Assembly (NCBI GenBank): GCA_948470475.1 | Contig: OX419343.1 | Coordinates: 9,215,768-9,279,767 of the forward strand | DNA: 64,000 bases | Source of the DNA: Galaxea fascicularis | Taxonomy: Eukaryota; Cnidaria; Anthozoa; Scleractinia; Euphylliidae | Direction of reading: 5' to 3' | In this document: piece by piece, positions 22,201-33,899 of the stretch | Layout: every line of letters begins with the position of its first letter | Position numbering within the stretch: position 1 is the first letter of the stretch | Translations under genes and position numbers: made by a program | The notes under the pieces: generated by a model | Databases searched by the model: none | What the model was told of the DNA's origin: nothing | What the model saw: only the letters and a program-made list of their open reading frames with translations

Positions 22201-24606
22201 CGTTCGGTCGTTACGGAGAAAATCTCAAACCTCGGCCTAGCTGTATTGACCTCGCTGTCGCTCGGTCAATACGGCAAGGCTTCAGTTTGAGATTTTCCCG
22301 TAACGACCTTAATCTCGGTTATTAAGTAGTTAATAATACACTTGAAAAAATAGACTCTTATAAAGCTTCAGCCCATACATTGACTACGGAGGTACGCAGA
22401 AGGCATTGCCCTCGATCTTCCGTAACTTGGAGAAGCTTCGAAAATATCCGGATATCACCGGAAGTGTTCGGGTAATCTTCGGAAATGGTCGGGTATTTTT
22501 CGGACATCTTCGGAAGTGTTCGGGTGATCGTCGGAAATCGTCGGAAGCATTCGGGTGATCTTCAGAAGTGTTCAGCGATCTCCGGAAATCAGCGATCAGC
22601 GATCTCTCGTAATCAAATGGTATACGAGTGAAATTAGGGAAAAATTTCACTTGCGTTTTGTCCAAATTCTAATAATTTCCCTCGCCTAAAGGCTCGGGAA
22701 ATCATTAGAATTTGGACAAAACGCAAGTGAAATTTTTCCCTAATTTCACTCGTCATCATTTGATTAGACATACTAACTTCCCCCCATCCCCCCCCCCCCC
22801 CCCCTATTCAATGCTGAAATTAGGAAGCCGCAATTCGTAAGGAAACGTTTAGGTTCCACAAACAACATTGAATTGGGGGAGGGGGTGATGAAACTCGGTT
22901 GTTAGTGTTTTCACATAAAGAGGCTATGGAGCTCAATTTTCTCAACAGTTTTGTCCAAGATTGTAGCATTTTCGGAAAGCAAATGGTTCCCAAGAAAGTT
23001 CGTGCAAAGTTCATTTTAGCTAGCAATTTCTCAAAGGAAGATTTTGTTCCCTAAAATTGTCGGGCAATTAAAATTTCAGCTACGGAATACGAACAGATCA
23101 AATTTGTCTAGCTAATAGAAACATCACTTTAAACAGTCTTTTTACAGCGTTTGGTTGATCTGGCTAAATGTCAATAGAGCCATTGGTTAGTCATTTTTAC
23201 AGCAGTTTCTGTAGTTTTAAAGTATCTTACAAATGACTATTCCGTAACTCTGTTCAGTGTCTCACGTAAGTATGTCAAAACTCGCAAGGTTCGACCATAC
23301 TGATGTGAGTGTTACCTGCAATGGCAGGAAACAGTTGGAGACTGTTACAGGACGGTTCGAGTTTTGGTTTCAAGGTTTTTTTTCTTAGAACGGAATCAGA
23401 AGTACGATCAAACTGCAGGGGTCTTCCCGGTGATGACAGTGAACTTTTTATCGAAAACCATTCGGACACGATCGCATTGTAAAATAGAGCTTTGTCATAA
23501 TATAAAATGGGTGATAGCCATAATTTAAAAAGCATGCATTTTGTTGAAAATGTATCACAAGATTTGTCTGATCGGACGCATTTGAAAGTGTTATTACCCT
23601 TGTCGCACAGACTGTGTACTATGCATTGGCCTTACCTCAAAGAAATTTAGGACTAACGTATGCCACCGAATGTCACTCGAGTAACTTGCAAAGACCGTGA
23701 ACTTCAAATACATGATTCTTGAAATGCCATAAAATACACACGTGAATCGCGATTTAAAGGAAAATAAGCTTGATATTCGTGATTGGCCACTCTTGATCTT
23801 TCATATTGCAAGCATTAACGGAACCCGTCTGCACGTCGCATCGTCTGTTGTTTATTTGTTTTCGTTTCCAGAGAGCAAAGATGAACTTACCCGCACTTCT
23901 GGCCGAAGCCCGACAGCAAAATGACATAAAAGCGACCAAGACCATTGCCCTAACAGTAGCAGCCTTCTGTTTGTGCTATTTGCCTGCCATTGTCTATGTA
24001 TTGAAGGGTGGACGTAATAGAAGCCAGGTGAACTCCTGGTTTTCATTCCTCTCTTGGCTCACGTTATACTTTTCGAGTGCTGTGAACCCGATAATCTATT
24101 ATTTGCGAACAAGCCGATTTCGCTTGGCTTTCAAGCAGATCATCAAAGATCCCTTTGGTTCGAGCCATTTTAAAGACAACGCAAGGAGACCGGATAAGGA
24201 AAGACGAAAACGAAACGCTATAGACGTTCCTACTATTGCAAATTGCGAGCGTGATGTGCCAAAACGTCAAAGGGCTTGTTATGATGTACGAAAACACGAG
24301 GAAACCAGCGCATCAACCCAAGCGGTACGAGTCCTGAAGATCAATACTGATGAAAGAGGAAAACGACAAAGAAGAAAAATCCTTGCCTCGCATCGTGCTA
24401 TCCACCCCTGTGAAGTCAGGACGATATCATCTCCACAGCCACAATCACAGAAGGTGAAAAGAGAAAATTTTGCTTCGAATCGACAATCACGAGAGCCAGG
24501 AAACGGGCGAGATAAGGAGATAGAAGAGGGAAACGATTTCCGAATAATCAGCCAATCAAAGAAGAGGAAAAGAGACAAAAAATGGAAGAGAAAAACGATG
24601 CCGTAG
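19278..24606 (+). CDS. Rhodopsin-class (class A) G-protein-coupled receptor, copy 2
   Basis: Two exons, 19278-19883 and 23872-24606, phase 0 junction, about 446 residues. It is the paralogue of 11400-14320. By my eye count the first exons differ at roughly 19 of 606 positions, while the transmembrane part of exon 2 differs at about 30 of 290. The same hallmarks are kept: GN in TM1, D in TM2, W in TM4, CYLP in TM6, NPIIYY in TM7, a basic tail, no extracellular disulfide cysteines and FDLKYL for DRY. The tail ends early in a different frame from copy 1 (KKWKRKTMP then stop, where copy 1 has a KMEEKND-like stretch), so an indel has shortened it. The 4-kb intron is swollen by palindromic repeats. 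Both exons are intact, so it is probably functional. Confidence 0.83.
20641..20732. repeat. Inverted repeat, 40-bp arms
   Basis: 20641-20680 and 20694-20732 are reverse complements with a few mismatches (ATGATTTTTCTCGTGCAA against TTGCACGAGAAAAATCAT), separated by a short AT-rich loop. Confidence 0.8.
22176..22336. repeat. Foldback element, imperfect arms
   Basis: Arms carrying CTTAATAACC...GGTCGTTACGG...AAATCTCAAAC on the left and its complement on the right. The apex is a GC-rich CTCGCTGTCGCTCGG segment. It lies in the GPCR copy 2 intron. Confidence 0.75.
22440..22600. repeat. Degenerate tandem array of TTCGGAAGTGTTCGGGTGATC-like units
   Basis: Repeats of TCTTCGGAAGTGTTCGGGT and GGAAATCGTCGG alternate over about 160 bp at roughly 20-30 bp spacing. 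The array sits between two inverted repeats, so it may be the interior of a composite non-autonomous element. Confidence 0.65.
22611..22765. repeat. Long palindrome, about 70-bp arms
   Basis: AATCAAATG...CGAGTGAAATTAGGG on the left and CCCTAATTTCACTCG...CATTTGATT on the right, with a short apex CTCGCCTAAAGGCTCG. Nearly perfect pairing along the inner 60 bp. Confidence 0.85.
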
Positions 24607-25229
24607 AAGGAAGTGCATAAACGAAGAAAAGGAGTAAGCAACCTCGTTTTCACGACATTTTCCATCTCTCAAGGAATATTAAAAGGCAAGGTCCTGGCTT
24701 AGAGAATGAAGGACGAAAGCGAAGAAACTCCATAGTAGTTGCACGCCTACCAAAGGAGGCCTGGTGCAGCATGCATGGAGGATATTGACGGAGAAACTAA
24801 AAACATGAAACTGTGCAACAAGAATTAAAGGAAGTACAATAAGTAAAGATTAAAATGATAACAGCACTTCCACTGGGTACAAATTTTTTACATGCTTTCG
24901 TGAGGTACTTTACTTTGCATGTTAAACAAATTCTAGCTCAGTAATTAACAATTTTCGGCTCAATCTCAACGAGCTTGTGTTATGAAGCCATAATGATGAC
25001 TCCTCGTGAGAAGCCCAGAAACTATTAGAATGGATCACACCAGCTTGGACAGCCTGTGTTTCTGTTTTGTTTCTGTCTTTTCTTTCCTCGCGATAAAGAA
25101 GCACCTATTCTGACAGCTGGTGCATTAATAAAGCCACAGGACGACAGAGAGGAAGAAAGTGAATGAAAGCTAACCACGAGTTCTTGCGTTCACGTTTATT
25201 AGAAAACATAAGTAAAGAATGACCGTGTA

Positions 25230-25345
25230 AAACTTAATAATAGTAACAATAATAATAATAATGATAATAATAATAATGATGATGACGATGATGATGATCG
25301 TTATGATGATGATAAAACTGATGATGATAATGGTAATTAATGAGA
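25230..25345. repeat. AAT/ATG microsatellite
   Basis: Imperfect trinucleotide tract (AATAATAATGATGATGACG type). It accounts for the isoleucine-rich minus-strand open frame here, which is not a gene. Confidence 0.85.
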
Positions 25346-26250
25346 GTGATAGTGATAATGACGCTCTCAATATTCGTCGTGCGTACTCAACAGATATCTT
25401 GCGATTTACTGCGTAATTATGCGACAGAACAGCACGTAATGAAAAAGGCGCGTTCGCCTGGTTTACTTGAAAAGACTACTAGAAAATACGACCTTAAACT
25501 ATCAAGGTTTGTGAAGATAGACGTGAATCTTGTCAGTGAGCTGAGATTATTCCAATAAACCTATCATTGCAACCAGAGTGCAGTTTTCTCGGGGAGTTGT
25601 TTACAGCCAGGACAAAAGGCATCACATGCCGTTTTCCCAGGTTGTTCATGTGCTAACCACGGCGCAAATATCAATAATTGACGCCGTTCAGGAACTCCGT
25701 ACATCTTGAGAACTTCACGATAATATGAATATGGCATAACATCTCTTTTCCGAGACAAAACTGTGGCTACACCTGCATTTTGAACCATCGTTTTATACTA
25801 GATTCAACCGAGAGATACTGTCCTACTGACCCAAATGCATGTAATGTTAACAGCCATTCTGTAGACACAGTCTTCCTTGTAAAACGACATTGCATGTAAA
25901 GGAAAATGGGCCCGCGATATAGGGGATCGGAAATTGCTGAAAATGAAGAATATAATTATAGTGCCAACAACAGTTAACCAGTTATCTCAAGAGCAACTAT
26001 TCTTGGCTGTCATTGAAGTTCCTGGGCAGCAAAAGGCACGAACAATTTTTTTTGACTTGAGCGAGAGTGAAATATTGCGTTGGATTTGCTGGTATGAAAT
26101 GTTGTATGTACGTAGAAAATGGGGAGGAAGGTAGATATACAGTCGTCAGTTAGAAGAAAGAAAATCCATGTCACTTGTGAGGCAACGTGACTAATAACAG
26201 CTGAACTGATAGATGTAAAAGTTTGTGAAAGCTCCATGAATAAAGGGGTT

Positions 26251-26620
26251 AGTATCTAAAGAAACTCTGGTGATCCGTGGGTGGGGGAGTGATACACGAG
26301 AATTTGGTTTTATCAAAGGAGTTTGAGTTTGAGTTTGTGAAACTTCCAGATTGCTGAGTTGAACGTTTCCATAACCCAGACCGAGCCTAAATTGTTTAAT
26401 GTTAAAGCAACTTGTGAGAACATTTTGACTGTGCAAGCACAATCTGCCTAGGATTAGATGATGGCATCACTGGGCAGTTACGCTGAGCCGTTCGCCTTCT
26501 TATTGTCACCTCCACACGTGAAATTCGAAGAGCACCCGAGAGAATCCAAACACCGTTCGCAAAGAGGCAAGGAGTGTAGTTGCCTGTGGAACGTACGGTC
26601 TGGGCAACAATCCCGTTGGG
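26251..26620. other. Block present only in duplication unit 2
   Basis: Unit 1 runs AAAGGGGTT straight into GTGGGCCGGCATGATGC (about 15331-15348). In unit 2 about 370 bp separate AAAGGGGTT (ends 26250) from GTGGGCCGCCATGATGC (from about 26622). There are no clear terminal repeats, and the ends share GGGTT/GTTGGG microhomology, so a deletion in unit 1 is as likely as an insertion here. Confidence 0.6.
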
Positions 26621-27242
26621 TGTGGGCCGCCATGATGCTCGTTATATAGTCGTTATAGGCGCGGAGACGTAGTAACCAAAGACGTAAAAACCTAGGAAAG
26701 GCGTGCTTATTTTAAGGCCTTTGATACACTCAACGGTTAAGAGCTTTATCCCGAAAGTCAAATCTGAATTGTCACTCCTACTTGTTAATCACGAATTGTA
26801 CACGCATATGTCACATACGGGCGCATGAATGACTGAGATGACTCGCATTACAATACACAAACAACACTACAATATACAACCAGCAGTGTTAAATAAACAC
26901 AAGAGACAGAAAACAAGGAGAAGAGACGATATGCTTTAAACCATATTGACTTGAAAATGGCCCAAAAGTGGACCTCTGCTATTGAGATGACTTCCCAGCT
27001 CAGCCATTCTGAAACATCTTAATCTCTCTCTTGAACAAAGGACCGCTAAAACGACGTAACGTCAAGGGTGCAATAACTTTGTTGGAAGTGTCAATAATTA
27101 TGCTAAGATAAACACAAATTCCTGCAATGCAGGACAGAAGTCTCGAGACAATTCCCGCTTTACCCCCTGGATGTTGATTTCTAGCGGTGGTGAAAACGCA
27201 GACTAGTCCATCGACTGCTCGAATATTTCAACATTAGGGATC

Positions 27243-27557
27243 TTGAGCAAGGACGACGACGACAGCAACGAGAACGTCATTTCACAATATAAATTCTCGT
27301 TTTTGTAACTCTTTCGCGATTATTCCAATTTGTTTAACGTGAAAAGTGCTGGCGAGCTGTCCAGGGTCTAAATTACTGTGAACGGTGTTAAAGTAAAGAA
27401 AACGAAAGAAAAAGTTGCTGTCATGCGCTCACGTCCTCAAGAAAACGGACGGCAAAGAAATGTACCAAAATGTAAAACGCACGTGCAGTATTGTTTTTGC
27501 TCATTAATCCCATTGTTTTGTGGCGTTCTCGTTGCCATCGTCGTCGTCGTTGCTTAA
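27243..27557. mobile_element. 315-bp element with GACGACGACGA terminal inverted repeats
   Basis: Left end TTGAGCAAGGACGACGACG and right end CGTCGTCGTCGTTGCTTAA are inverted repeats of about 35 bp that continue into GCAACGAGAACG. There is no coding capacity. It is a non-autonomous DNA transposon; the target duplication is not clear. Confidence 0.75.
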
Positions 27558-29209
27558 CCTGCCTTATATCTGGAAGGAGGTGGCGGGTCTAAAAAACGCG
27601 GTAAAAGAACAACGTACGTTAGTGTTATAAGGATAGAAGTGTCCGTGGTGAAATTTTCTAGTTTTCGCCCAAGTTTGACAAGTGCACCTATGGGTGACAA
27701 GCAGCTATGGGTTGGTGGTCAATACAATACAATTTGTATGAATATAAAGTTTACTCCCCAGTGGAGAGACAGGCTATTGTTCTTCCCAAACAACATGGCC
27801 GCCACGCGCCGAGTGTATCGTTGAGTTTTATAAGCACGCCGGAATTTTAAAGTCTGTTGATGAAATTTGTTGACATTTTAATCCCCAAAGTTTCCTTTTA
27901 TGTTCAAAATTAGAGTTTGTGACAGGGAAACTCGTTTAGGTAAGGCCACCTTGTCCCCTCAAGCCTCGCTCATTCGTTAGGAAAGAGATTGGAGCAAGGC
28001 GCCATTATGATGACTGTGGCGGACCTGCATTGTTCGTAAGACCTCGCAGGATAGACCCATTCGACTTAATCAATGCTGTACCCAATTCAAATCCTTTGGG
28101 AATATAAAGTTTTGTACCAGGTACTTCCATATCATTTAAATATGAATGCTACATTATAATGCAATTACAATACACAAAGAATCTTAAGCCCAGGAGATTT
28201 GAATTGGGTACAACATTGAGTTCGCCGAATGGGTCTATTGGTGGAAAAAACAACATACAAACAATCGAAACAAGGGAGCCTAACCCTAAAACAATAGACC
28301 TGCACCATCACTATATGGAGATCGAATGAAATTAGAGTTGCAGCCCTGATGACTGACGGTTTATTTAAAAATGAAGCTGAACTTGAAAGAGACAATTAAA
28401 GTAAGAAAACTCCTGGAGTTACAGAATAAGCAACTTGCAGCAGAGGTTTACATGTTGGAAAATCGTATTCAAACACAAAAATATTTTGTAACAAATCGAG
28501 ATTACTCTAAATGAAAGCAGCGGTTTTCGGCATAAGAAATACCACGATGACGGAAAGCGTGATGTTTTTATGTGCAAGATGAGACTGCGTACAACATATT
28601 AAGGAATTTGAAAGTTTTGGTACGATGTGATGGGAACGCTGTTTTGTGTATAAGTCATTACAAACAAACACATCCATAATTTTATTTCGTTGACTGTGCT
28701 TACTCACATTGATGATTGCTTTTATTCGGTATATTTTCAAACTGTCCTTAGCATGCAGTTACCTTGAATGAACACTACTGATCACAAACTTCATATTGTG
28801 ACAATATACTATTAGTAGGCAATTGAAAATGCTAAACCCCTGCTGTTCATATTGGCACAATCTGTACAAACGCTCGTAAATGACAAATCTTATTTTATTC
28901 ATGAAGACGAGTCGAAGACGCTGTTTCAACTTTTCAAACTCTGAGTGAGAGCATCTTCCAATATTTTTCGCTCTTTTGAGAGAAACTGTTAAATAACTAA
29001 AAACGTTAAATAAAAACAATAGCAATAATAATAATAATAATAATAATAATAATTGGTGAATGTGAATATATGGAATCATACATTTGAACTACAGATTAAA
29101 GAATGAAGGTGTATGTGGTCTAAAGAAGTACATAGCTGGAAAAAATTTTCATGCGCTAATTCCACTACTGCTCAAGCAGTGTTCATAACAGTGATGATCA
29201 GTTACGCCT

Positions 29210-29261
<52 letters not shown>

Positions 29262-29598
29262 TTAATCGTCATTATAACAACCATCATAACAATCATAATC
29301 ATAAGGACCTACGTACGCATGCTTGAACAACGAATGTATAAAGTAATGGTCTATAAACAAATGTTAGAGCTATTTTCGTCCGACATCAAATAAAATATTG
29401 TGATTAAAATGTAGGCGTTTGTAAAGACAAAGCTACTTGACCAATATCGTGCATTGCCTTTTGCTAAAATTATTTTTCAACAATATGCAATTAACTACAA
29501 AATGCAACCCATGTCTTTCCCAAGTTAAGTTCTCTTTCGATATCGCTGTTTGGCGCTGCACCAGAATCAACTTTCGAACAACAAAAATATTCATCTAT
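27558..29598. other. Repeat-rich spacer downstream of both genes
   Basis: Contains an inverted repeat at about 28050-28235 (GACCCATTCG...CCCAATTCAAATC and its complement), microsatellites at 29024-29053 and 29212-29259, and no supported gene. The segment at about 28010-28350 shares phrases (CGTAAGACCTC-CAGGATA, CCTAAAACAATAGA--TGCACC) with 49730-49840 in a kinesin intron. The left part of the kinesin 3' untranslated region should end within 29.0-29.6 kb. Confidence 0.5.
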
Positions 29599-32500
29599 TC
29601 ACTGGACAGAGCAGGTTGCACTGTTTATTTTGCCGTCAGCGTCAGTGGACTTCTGTGCATGAAGGATTATGTTAGCGGTTGCCTTGAATTTGTCACCTTC
29701 ACCTCCATTTAGGATATCTTCAATCGCAGCTACCTGTTACGAAAGACAAGGGTACCCGCCAGTTAATGCTACAAGTGGACTTTTTACTGTTGTAATGGTT
29801 AGGTTAGGTTTACCAATTTGACTTAATTTTCAAAAGTAATTGGTGCACAACTACATATCAAGGACAAACGTCTGGACACAAGTTAACATTTAAGCAGTTC
29901 CGATAGGCGCGTACGACACAGGGTCCGAAATTCACTTTTTTATGTGGGCGCCAAAAAAAAAGACCAAAAAAATGCATGATATGGACATTTTTATGCTGAA
30001 AAATTGCACTATTCTCGTTCCCGATACAAGAAAGCATCCGTACGTGTATGAGTGAATTACTTATTCATTTTTTTTTTCAACAAATTACTTTTCTGACCTA
30101 GAACGTAGGTACAGAAAGCCATCTGCCCATGACTGGACTGATCATTTCAAAACTCTTTCTTCCGTAACTGCCACGAAACGTAAATGCGAGTCAAGCCGTC
30201 AATTTTTAGCCGCACTGGCGACCAGGAAGGTTCAATTTCGAACCCTGCGAGAGAACATTACTAATCGTGTACGCAGATCAAAATTTCCTCCAAAACCGCT
30301 CCTCTCCCAAACCAATCAAAATTTTGAGCACTTCTAAAAAATATGTTCGCAAATCTTTAACGTCGATATGGCGACTCCTTTGGGGTGCCAAAAGAGATAG
30401 AAAAACAGAAATCTGTGCGTAAAAAGGTGTTTTTGTCTGCCGTTTTAACATTCGACACAAAACAAACAGTTTTCGACCAAAAAACATTCTGTTTTCCTTC
30501 TCTTGAGTTAGTTCCTATGAATGAATCTACTTGCGTCTTCCACATCGCAGAACCTCCCTTGTTTTGTGTGACAGTTACTTGTTAAGAATTAAAGAACTTT
30601 ATCAAACGCTTTCGTACTGCTCTTTCATCCTCCCACCTTTATCGTGGAAACACCTTTACTTTTGGCATCTTCTACCAAGCCTCTCATCTTTTTCTATGTT
30701 TGAAACGAGAGCAGATGTTAAGTTACGTAATATTTGCAAATTCAATTTACCACAGCGAAGCTACGTTTTGTGAAATTCCTACCTCTGAGATGGAGCCCGA
30801 AAAACGACACTAAATTTCTTGTGCCTGGCGGCTTTAGCCAAGGGTCAACCCTGTAGTTAATGTCCATATCCTACAAGCACTGCGGTACAACTTGAAATGT
30901 CTATGGTAATGGATAATCTAATCAGGGAAACAACTGATCTTTACACGGCTTGGTTCTTGAACTTAAAAGCTTGGAGGGTGTTTAGTTAATAAAAATCATA
31001 ACGGCATTCTTAAAGTGAGACTTCTTTACACTCAGGTCACTTGTTCCAGTTTTGAACAACACCAGGAAAGGATTTCCACAGTTTGGCACCAAACCTAGAG
31101 GATGACCTGCATTGCAAAACTAAACAACCTCAATTTAGTAACTTACCAATTTCTTTTCCGATCTATCATTTCTTTTCTGCGACTTGTGCAGCTCCAATTT
31201 CATGTTCTGGGATTCGTCCTTAGACTTAACAGAAGCAATTCCCAATCAACTTACTTGACACAAAGGAATACTTTTCGTGAAAACAAAAACAGCGAGACGC
31301 TAACGCACAACTCCAAAAGTAACGCCCCTCTGAAAGTGACGTTGAATACCAAAAGCTTGCGCTGTGATACGAACACTGCCTTCGAGACGAGCATTGGGAC
31401 CCTTTTTTGTACAACACAATACAATACAGTGAATGATGCATATGAAAGAAATCATATGTGAACTGCGGATATGAAATCAAATAGAACTTCAAATGAAGAA
31501 TGATCGTCGCAGTTATGAACATATGAACCCAAAATTGGTCATAACTGCGACGATCATTCTTCATTTGATTTCATATCCGCAGTTCACATATGATTTCTTT
31601 CATATGCATCATTCACTTTCATATCTTTCACGGGAACATATCAACCCAAAATTGACCTGCTCCCAACGTCAGTGGCTTCATAACTCAGTTGGTAGAGCAT
31701 CGCACCGGAATTGCGAGGTCACGGGTTCAAGCCCTGTTGAAGTCCTGAATTTTTTTCAGACTTTACGCAATTGCAAAAATTGCGATCATCACGACTGCGA
31801 CGATCATTCTTCATTTGATTTGACAATACAATACAATACAATACAACACAATACAATAACTTTTGTTTCAACACCATGGTGTAATGGCTACCCGAAAGCC
31901 GGCAGCCCCTTTGGCCTGCTAAATCCAAAAATAGTGGGGGCCGTTACTTTTGGAATTCTACGATATATCTTAAACAACAATAGAGTAGCAAATTCGTCAG
32001 TCTACTGGACTGAAGAATTTGCTTTCTTTCCAAGTTCTAATTCCAAATGAATTAGAATTAGAAAGAATGCCATTTAATGAGCGAGCACACTTTAAGTGAA
32101 ATAACCCACAGCGACTGATTAAATCAGAAATAGCGATCAGAACTGCTAACGAAAACATGTGTGTTGTCTGATTAGCTAAACTTACGTATGACGATACCAA
32201 CGACGGCGAGTTGTCCGATAACCAGTAAGTATATAGTGGTTTCTTTATTATGAATCCCAACACCACTAGCATGCTACAATTTTTGGTATAACCAGGCAAA
32301 CATGCACACTGATACTACAATAGGACCGCTATAGCGCTCATGTTAGTCGCGCATAGCTTTGTACATTGATTGTGCATGACAAGTATGGTCCTCCCTACCC
32401 CCTACAGCTCTCGACGTTGCAGCCATTGCCCTAGCTGATTTCACGTCGTCTGGATGTCTTCCTCGCAGATCGCACGTGTAGGTTACAAATTCACCGCCGC

Positions 32501-33840
32501 CGCCGCCGCATACCACTACCACTACCACTACCACTACCAAGCGATATATTCTTACCATGATAGCGCCATTCGTCATACCATTGGGCGTCTCATGCACTAC
32601 GGAGGTCTTGCGTGATTGTGTTACGTTATACTTAATGCCGCCCGTCTCCTTCCGGCTCATTTTTCGTCCACTCTGCTTTCCCCAAACCTCAATGACTAGA
32701 GGCTGTTTCTCTAAATAGTCGACGAACTGCAATTAAGAGACCAATATGACCCGCAGTTGGTAAGAATGTTAGTTACTAAAGTACAAAATCACAATGATTA
32801 TAAAATGATGCCGGGGGGAGGGGGGCTCGTCACGAGTTCACGAACCACAGTTTTGCATTTCACGAGTCACGAAAATATCAGTGTATTCACGATTTACGAT
32901 CAAGGAATTCTAGTTTCACGGAGTGTACTTCTATCACGATTCAAGGACGGCAAAAATGGCGGATGATGGGTTCACAAAAATAAGCTCGCTCCCAGCCCAG
33001 AAACCCCCTAAGAAGTGCAGCGGTCAACCGAGGGGACAGAAATAGATAAACAGGTAGTGTGCACGGTAATGTGCATGGTAGTGTGTTATGTACCCTTGGT
33101 TCCTGCAGTCGTCAGGCCCCGCCTTTATTTCGCAAATGCTCTCCAGGGAGAGACGAAGGTATTGTGATTTTCACAAAACAACAACAAAAAAACAATGCGT
33201 TTCCGGTTTCTTGTGCGCATACTAAAACACACATAGAAACAACATTCCTGTCCTGTTTTGCGGCAAATCTCTGTGAACCAGGAGCTGGAGGAAAATGAGG
33301 CGGCGCGTGGCTGTACTTCGCGCTTAATTTTTGTCCAGCGACTCCTACACGGGCTTGAGCAAAATTGATACTATAAGACTTGTGACCAAACATCACCAAA
33401 CCTCCTTTTGTTGACCCAACATTTTACCCTTTGGCCACCTTGTTTGGTCATGCTTGATCGTATTTTATTAAATTTAGAATACATCAAACATCCCATCAAA
33501 TATTTCGTTTATTTCTAGTATTTGATTGGTGATGTTTGGTACGTTTGGTCAGCTGGAACATGGTTTGGGAGCACATGCGTGCTGCCCTATTGCATTCTCT
33601 AGTATCCATAGATACCACGTTTTGTGAGCGACATCCCCATACGTCTGGATGTTTGATTTCAGTAAGATCAAACGTGTTTTAACGGTTTGGTCAGGGCTTC
33701 AAACACCAACATATTTGATCACCAAACAATGTTTGATGATGTTTCATTGGTCACCAAACGTGACCACCAGTGGTGCTGACCTGTGTGTTGGGCCCGCAGT
33801 AATTGGCGCTCGCTGTTGCGGTGTCCCTGCCAGCTTGGCG

Positions 33841-33899
<59 letters not shown>

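Larger units (their letters stand above)
19884..23871 (+). other. Expanded intron of GPCR copy 2
   Basis: GT-AG intron (AAAG/GTAATT, TTTCCAG/AGAGC). The core homologous to the copy 1 intron is at the two ends; 20.3-23.1 kb is insertion-rich, with inverted repeats at 20641-20732, 22176-22336 and 22611-22765, a TTCGG-type tandem array and a poly-C run near 22790. No second gene was recognised inside it. Open frames at 21277-21582 and 22384-22665 are repeat-derived or chance. Confidence 0.7.
16960..27025. repeat. Segmental duplication, unit 2
   Basis: Direct repeat of 8420-15868. It is longer, mainly because the GPCR intron gained about 2.5 kb, including several palindromes between 20.3 and 22.8 kb, and because of the extra block at 26251-26620. 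It ends near CAGCTCAGCCATTCTGAAAC (about 26995-27020), which matches about 15835-15860 of unit 1. Confidence 0.85.

Noticed and set aside
28371..28514. 47-codon plus-strand ORF with a coil-like composition (KLLELQNKQLAAEVYMLENR)
   Set aside because: Too short, next to a dispersed repeat, no partner exon or splice context found.
28759..29079. 106-residue minus-strand ORF with a leucine run
   Set aside because: The leucine run is the (AAT)n microsatellite; the remainder has no recognisable domain and I could not connect it to the kinesin 3' exons.
31674..31745. Full tRNA cloverleaf
   Set aside because: Loop position 33 is C, the D stem has a mismatch, anticodon GGA would need a long serine variable arm that is absent, and the piece sits inside a SINE repeat.
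32343..32555. Continuation of kinesin exon 28 into a Val/Gly-repeat reading frame ending at a stop
   Set aside because: A good donor ATG/GTAAGA lies at 32556/32555, the extension is a (GGTAGT)n/(GGC)n simple repeat, and a phase-matched coil-encoding exon set exists further on.
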